Positions 59,998 through 64,000 of a DNA stretch of 64,000 nt are shown in pieces. The notes under the pieces were generated by a model that saw nothing but the letters and a program-made list of their open reading frames with translations, searched no databases and had not been told where the DNA came from. How positions within the stretch are numbered: position 1 is the first letter of the stretch; each line of letters opens with the position of its first letter. A program made the position numbers and the translations under genes. The stretch comes from Bryoerythrophyllum caledonicum (lineage: Eukaryota > Streptophyta > Bryopsida > Pottiales > Pottiaceae). The DNA is taken from positions 25,624,754-25,688,753 of the forward strand of contig OZ020520.1 of the NCBI GenBank assembly GCA_963971425.1, read 5' to 3'.

Positions 59998-62280
59998 ATG
60001 GATGATTGGAATGACAATCCGGGGCCGGGTGCATATTGCATCAAAGACCCCTCCTCAGCGCCGAAATATTCAATCGCAGGGAGATTTAAGAGCGGTGTCA
60101 GTGACGACCTGCCTGGACCTGGCACGTACACGCCCAAAGTCCATTCATGTGTGCCGAAATATTCCATTGCTGGGAGGCGAAAATCAAAATCGGGAGAAGA
60201 GAATCCGGGACCTGGGGCATACAGCCCTGTTGTTCATAACTGTGTGCCGAAATATTCCATTGCAGCGAGGTTGAAGGGCGGAGTGTATAATAAGAATCCT
60301 GGTCCGGGAGCCTATAATCTGAAGAGATCCATCCCGGGACCGGCGTACTCACTGCGAGCGAGGGGAGTTGCAGAGCCGTTGAATAAGAACCCAGGTCCCG
60401 GAGCGTACAGTCCTGTGGTTCATAATTGTATTCCCCACTACAGTATAGCAAAGAGAATTGATTTGAGCCACTTGGATCAGAATCCTGGACCCGGAGCATA
60501 TGATCCCGACGTTCATAATTGTATTCCAGCTTTCAGTATTGCAAAGAGGATTGACTTGAGTCATCTGGATCAGAATCCTGGTCCAGGAGCTTACGATGTT
60601 GACAAAGCGGAACGAGGCCCTAGGTACACCTTGGCAAAACGATATAAAGATGGAGCATCAGATGTTGGCCCCGGACCTGGCGAGTATGATGTGAAAGACC
60701 ATTCATGCGTTCCGCATTACAGCATTGCAGGAAGACATGGCAATGATCTTCGGTCCGACAATCCGGGTCCTGGTCATTACTCCCCTAATGACAGGCCGGG
60801 AAGTCCCAAATACAGCATTGCTGCTAGATTTCGAGCGCAACCTCTTGATAAAAACCCTGGACCTGGAGCTTACGATCCGAGAGTTCATTCTTGCGTACCA
60901 CATTATTCCATCGCTGGAAGAGGCGCTGATTTAGTAGGTGACAAGAATCCTGGTCCTGGAGCTTACAATCCCGTGGTACACAATTGTATTCCTGCATACA
61001 GTATTGCAAAGCGGCTTGACTTGAGTCATCTGGACCAAAACCCTGGGCCTGGAGCTTATGATCCCGACGTGCACAACTGCATTCCCGCGTTCAGTTTAGC
61101 GAAAAGGTTCGATGCTCACATAGCAGAGAATATACCAGGTCCGGGTGCTTACAACTTAGACACCGGAAACAACCAACCTTCATACTCCATTGCAGCGAGG
61201 TTAAAAGGCGGTGTGGGAGAAGATGGACCTGGACCTGGAACCTATTCTCCAAACGACCATTCATGTGTACCCAAATACTCCATCGCCGGAAGACTGAAAT
61301 ATTACGCGAAGGAAGACGTGCCTGGACCAGGACAATACAGCCCCACAGTTCACAGCTGTATACCGCATTATAGCATCGCAGCAAGGAATGACATTCCGTT
61401 TGAAAACAAGAATCCCGGCCCTGGAGCTTACAATCCCAAAGTTCATTCGTGTGTACCACATTGGTCCATCGCCGGAAGAGGCGCGGATTTAGCAATGAAC
61501 AAAAATCCCGGCCCTGGAGCCTACAGTCCTGTAGTGCACAACTGTATTCCACACTACAGTATCGCGAAGCGAATTGACCTGAGCCATATGGACCGAAACC
61601 CTGGGCCTGGAGCTTATGATCCAGATGTTCACAACTGCATCCCGGCCTTCAGTATGGCAAAACGCCTGGACGGTGGAAAATCAGATGAAAACCCAGGTCC
61701 GGGTGCGTATTCTCCGATTGTTCACAGCTGCATTCCAAAGTTCAGTATTGCCAAGCAGTTGAAAGGAGGAGATGCATATGTGGGACCGGGTCCGGGTGAA
61801 TATGATCCCAAAGACCATTCATGTGTGCCCAAGTACTCCATAGCAGGAAGGCTTGGACAACCGCTTGCAGCCAACAATCCAGGACCGGGTGCGTACAGCC
61901 CAGTGGTTCACAATTGTATACCGCATTACAGCATTGCGGCAAGGAATGACATTCCGTTTGAGAACAAGAATCCAGGACCTGGAGCTTATAATCCCAAACT
62001 TCATTCGTGTGTACCACATTATTCTATTGCTGGACGAGGCGCTGATTTAGTGAGTGACAAAAACCCTGGTCCTGGAGCCTACAATCCTGTATCACACAAC
62101 TGTATTCCTCACTATTCCATTGCGAAGCGCTTCGACTCCAAAGATATGGAGCAAGGACCCGGTCCTGGCCACTATTCCATTCCTCGAAAGATCCCTGGCC
62201 CAGCATTCACTATTAGAACAAGAATCACTAGAAATAGGCCTAAACAAAAACCTCGAGAAAATGAGCCATCTTGTACTTAG
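59998..62280 (+). CDS. SHIPPO/STPGR-repeat protein, probable axonemal microtubule-inner protein
   Basis: An intronless ORF of 760 residues made almost wholly of 24 units, each exactly 31 residues from one NPGPGAY to the next. The unit pattern is NPGPGAY-SP-VVHNCIPHYSIAKR plus about eight variable residues. Such PGPGxY repeats define the SHIPPO/ODF3 (CIMAP) family, known from flagella and axonemal microtubule lumens. Units also follow a six-unit cycle: DHSCVP.YSIAGR at 2, 8, 14 and 20; GRGADL at 10, 16 and 22; HNCIP..SIAKR at 5, 11, 17 and 23; DPDVHNCIPAFS at 6, 12 and 18. Units 4 and 24 are the most divergent. The tail (RNRPKQKPRENEPSCT) is basic. Lack of introns in an intron-rich neighbourhood suggests either an intron-free repeat expansion or a retrocopied origin. 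I infer expression in developing sperm. Confidence 0.9.
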   Translation: MDDWNDNPGPGAYCIKDPSSAPKYSIAGRFKSGVSDDLPGPGTYTPKVHSCVPKYSIAGRRKSKSGEENPGPGAYSPVVHNCVPKYSIAARLKGGVYNKNPGPGAYNLKRSIPGPAYSLRARGVAEPLNKNPGPGAYSPVVHNCIPHYSIAKRIDLSHLDQNPGPGAYDPDVHNCIPAFSIAKRIDLSHLDQNPGPGAYDVDKAERGPRYTLAKRYKDGASDVGPGPGEYDVKDHSCVPHYSIAGRHGNDLRSDNPGPGHYSPNDRPGSPKYSIAARFRAQPLDKNPGPGAYDPRVHSCVPHYSIAGRGADLVGDKNPGPGAYNPVVHNCIPAYSIAKRLDLSHLDQNPGPGAYDPDVHNCIPAFSLAKRFDAHIAENIPGPGAYNLDTGNNQPSYSIAARLKGGVGEDGPGPGTYSPNDHSCVPKYSIAGRLKYYAKEDVPGPGQYSPTVHSCIPHYSIAARNDIPFENKNPGPGAYNPKVHSCVPHWSIAGRGADLAMNKNPGPGAYSPVVHNCIPHYSIAKRIDLSHMDRNPGPGAYDPDVHNCIPAFSMAKRLDGGKSDENPGPGAYSPIVHSCIPKFSIAKQLKGGDAYVGPGPGEYDPKDHSCVPKYSIAGRLGQPLAANNPGPGAYSPVVHNCIPHYSIAARNDIPFENKNPGPGAYNPKLHSCVPHYSIAGRGADLVSDKNPGPGAYNPVSHNCIPHYSIAKRFDSKDMEQGPGPGHYSIPRKIPGPAFTIRTRITRNRPKQKPRENEPSCT

Positions 62281-62375
62281 AAAATGAAGGGTCTTGTACT
62301 TCGAAAATGAAGGGTCTTGTACTTAGAAAATGACGGGTCTTGTACTTAGAAAATGAAGGGTCTTGTACTCGGACT
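62262..62375. repeat. 23-bp tandem repeat spanning the SHIPPO stop codon
   Basis: Four to five copies of GAAAATGARGGGTCTTGTAC followed by TTA. The first partial copy supplies the last codons and the TAG stop of the SHIPPO ORF (CTTGTACTTAG), and the others lie in the 3' UTR. Confidence 0.85.
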
Positions 62376-63519
62376 AGGTACTGAATTATTTGTGATTTTA
62401 GGTAATTTTGAGGTTTATAGGTTCTTTGATGGGATAGAAGGTATGGTGAAAGAAGTGGAAAGCATGGTGTATATATCATAGAATGGGGCATTTATTCCAT
62501 GGTTATATTTATTGTTTATGAAGTTTATGATTTATTTGGGAAAAACATAGAACTTTGTATTCACAACAAACATGAATTTGTAACATAGATCATATAAGAT
62601 TTTATTTTCCATTGTGACTGATTTTTTTTGTATGGCTTAGAAAGATGAATGTTACATGTCCTTGTAAATATACAATATAAAAAGTATCCGTTAAAGAAAA
62701 ACAATCTACATATTATTATGTAATTATTGCAAGATTATACTTATCAAATAAATAAGAAGACACCTCACATTTTTTATTTTTTTTAATTGACACCTCACAT
62801 GATCGAAGAATTATTGCAATTCATCTTTGAAGCACTTTTATGGTTTGATTTCTTCATCAAATAAAGATTGTTAATTGATTAATGGAGTTTTCAATTATAT
62901 TATATTATTTTCAAATTCTTAGTACTTCTAATTTCATATCAATTGTCCAAGTTATGGATGGTTGACACTACACGTCTTGCTATGTATAATTTCACAATCA
63001 CTCAAAGTCTGGATATTCACTTATTAAATATAAAATCTCATTAATCAAAAAGTCAAAGTAGAATATATTTAACACAATTAAAGCCCAAACACGTGATGGT
63101 GGAACTGAAAAAGCTTTCATACCTAAAAAATATCAAGAATAATTAATTCTACAAAATCCACAGGACCATGAAGTAAAAAATGCTTTAATTTTTTATTTTT
63201 AAAAATCAAAGTCCTCAAAATGGGCTGAAATTTCTATAATTGTGGCAAATTGTGTTTACCGTAAACTCAAATTCAATGAAAAATGTGCATTTGAAGTTGT
63301 AGTTTAGCAGATGTAGGCACCCGAAAACCATGCATTCTTAAGAGTGTAATATAATATAGAATATATTATGAGAAGGTATCATAATATTATATGAGAATAT
63401 TATATAATGATAATATGATAAAATATGGATGAAAATTTGAAACGAACAGAGTAACCTTATTCATCCAATCTCTCGAAATTTGTTGCAAAGAAAGAGAACT
63501 TGGACGTCGCAGCGAAGTC
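62376..63519. other. AT-rich intergenic region
   Basis: No gene was recognised. 63,345-63,425 is an ATAATATTATATGAGAATATTA-type palindromic AT tract just upstream of the next transcription unit. Confidence 0.6.
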
Positions 63520-63738
63520 GTGGCGATGGCGATGGCGATGGCGACGGCGACGGCGACGACGGTCACAGCAGCGAGTCCCTCAGCCACCACCGCTTTACTC
63601 CGAAGCGCACATTCCTTCTCCTTCGAATTCCCCTTCGCCTCCGCTTCCTGCCATAGATCCGAGTCAAAACCATGGCGTGAGATCACAGGACGAGGGTTTG
63701 AAGCTTCAAGGAGGAGCGTCTCTCTTGTGAGGATCTAG
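63520..63738 (+). CDS. Small ORF with plastid-transit-like composition, or upstream ORF
   Basis: A 72-codon ORF beginning with a GGCGAT/GGCGAC microsatellite (MAMAMAMATATATTVTAASP) and continuing S-, A- and R-rich to SVSLVRI. The composition resembles a chloroplast transit peptide, but nothing follows in frame, and it lies 120 bases upstream of the F-box start. It may be a uORF in that gene's leader or simply repeat-derived. Confidence 0.25.
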   Translation: MAMAMAMATATATTVTAASPSATTALLRSAHSFSFEFPFASASCHRSESKPWREITGRGFEASRRSVSLVRI

Positions 63739-63861
63739 AGCCTTGATTGAAGTGGTGTCATTTGATCTCAGTGCGGATGGAGTGCATTTCGTAGAGTAGT
63801 TAGGGTAAATGCGTTGTGCGCCGGACAGGGTGGAGTAGGTGATTTGAAACCCTAGGTTGCG

Positions 63862-64000
63862 ATGGCGGAGGATGTGGATTGCATGTTGGAGCAGCTGCCG
63901 CGGGCGCTGCTGCAGTCGATAATGGCGCGGCTGGACGCGCCATCGATCTGCGCTAGCGCGGCGTGCTCCCGCGCGCTTCGGGCCTGCGCGGAGGACGCGC
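63862..64000 (+). CDS. F-box protein, N-terminal end, cut by window
   Basis: The frame opens MAEDVDCMLEQLPRALLQSI, then MARLDAPSICASAACSRALR, and is open at the window edge. LP..LL..I..RLD..S.C..A.CS..LR is the F-box pattern that binds SKP1 in SCF ubiquitin ligases. The substrate-binding domain lies outside the window, so the subfamily cannot be named. Confidence 0.75.
   Translation, partial: MAEDVDCMLEQLPRALLQSIMARLDAPSICASAACSRALRACAEDA

Noticed and set aside
61091..62017. Minus-strand ORFs opposite the SHIPPO gene
   Set aside because: They recur with the repeat period and are antisense shadows of the 93-base unit.

Overview
This is a nuclear segment from a land plant that most likely makes swimming sperm, that is, a bryophyte, lycophyte or fern-type plant. 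I favour a moss or liverwort but cannot fix the species. The evidence is intron-rich plant genes (SPO11-1, GCP3, eRF3, epsilon-COP, an SSUH2-like protein, a GLUTAMINE DUMPER-like VIMAG protein and an F-box start), GC-rich exons in AT-rich surroundings, and an intronless 760-residue SHIPPO (STPGR) repeat protein of the kind found in flagellar axonemes. I see no rRNA, tRNA, CRISPR array or bacterial-type operon.

Layout. 1-5.95 kb: a minus-strand Ty3/Gypsy-like retrotransposon (gag-protease, then pol running off the left edge) with its primer site and probable 5' LTR. 6.0-11.7 kb: transposon debris, including a frameshifted adenosylhomocysteinase fragment abutting an antisense LRR-receptor fragment, C-rich and 32-bp repeats, a 36-bp palindrome, a PIF/Harbinger-type Myb/trihelix gene, a 25-bp tandem repeat and a GAGCATCTCC-type inverted repeat ending at TTA. 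11.7-15.4 kb: frameshifted copy 1 of an RRM-like gene plus a long-inverted-repeat element with a nested MITE. 16-22.8 kb: gene-poor DNA with foldback elements. 22.9-25.5 kb: epsilon-COP (minus). 25.5-29.4 kb: gene-poor. 29.4-33.1 kb: SPO11-1 (plus), convergent with GCP3 (minus, 33.6-37.2 kb). 37.2-41.6 kb: foldback DNA with a long hairpin. 41.6-46.3 kb: eRF3 (minus, 16 exons). 46.7-51.0 kb: inverted copy 2 of the RRM gene block, intact and carrying a LINE insertion. 51.3-54.6 kb: SSUH2-like gene, divergent from RRM copy 2. 54.6-57.4 kb: AT-rich DNA with a tRNA-derived SINE. 57.8 kb: GDU-like gene, followed by tandem repeats. 60.0-62.3 kb: SHIPPO repeat gene. 63.9 kb: start of an F-box gene.

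The genes do not form a pathway. They cover membrane traffic (COPE), translation termination (eRF3), meiotic DNA breaks (SPO11-1), microtubule nucleation (GCP3) and the sperm axoneme (SHIPPO). The most interesting items are the exact 24 x 31-residue SHIPPO array with its six-unit higher-order repeat, the SINE and LINE sharing one 3' tail in the same window, and the 33-kb-spaced inverted RRM duplication, in which one copy took a frameshift and the other a LINE.

Exon coordinates were derived by eye from splice sites and reading frame, so individual boundaries may be off by a base or two.
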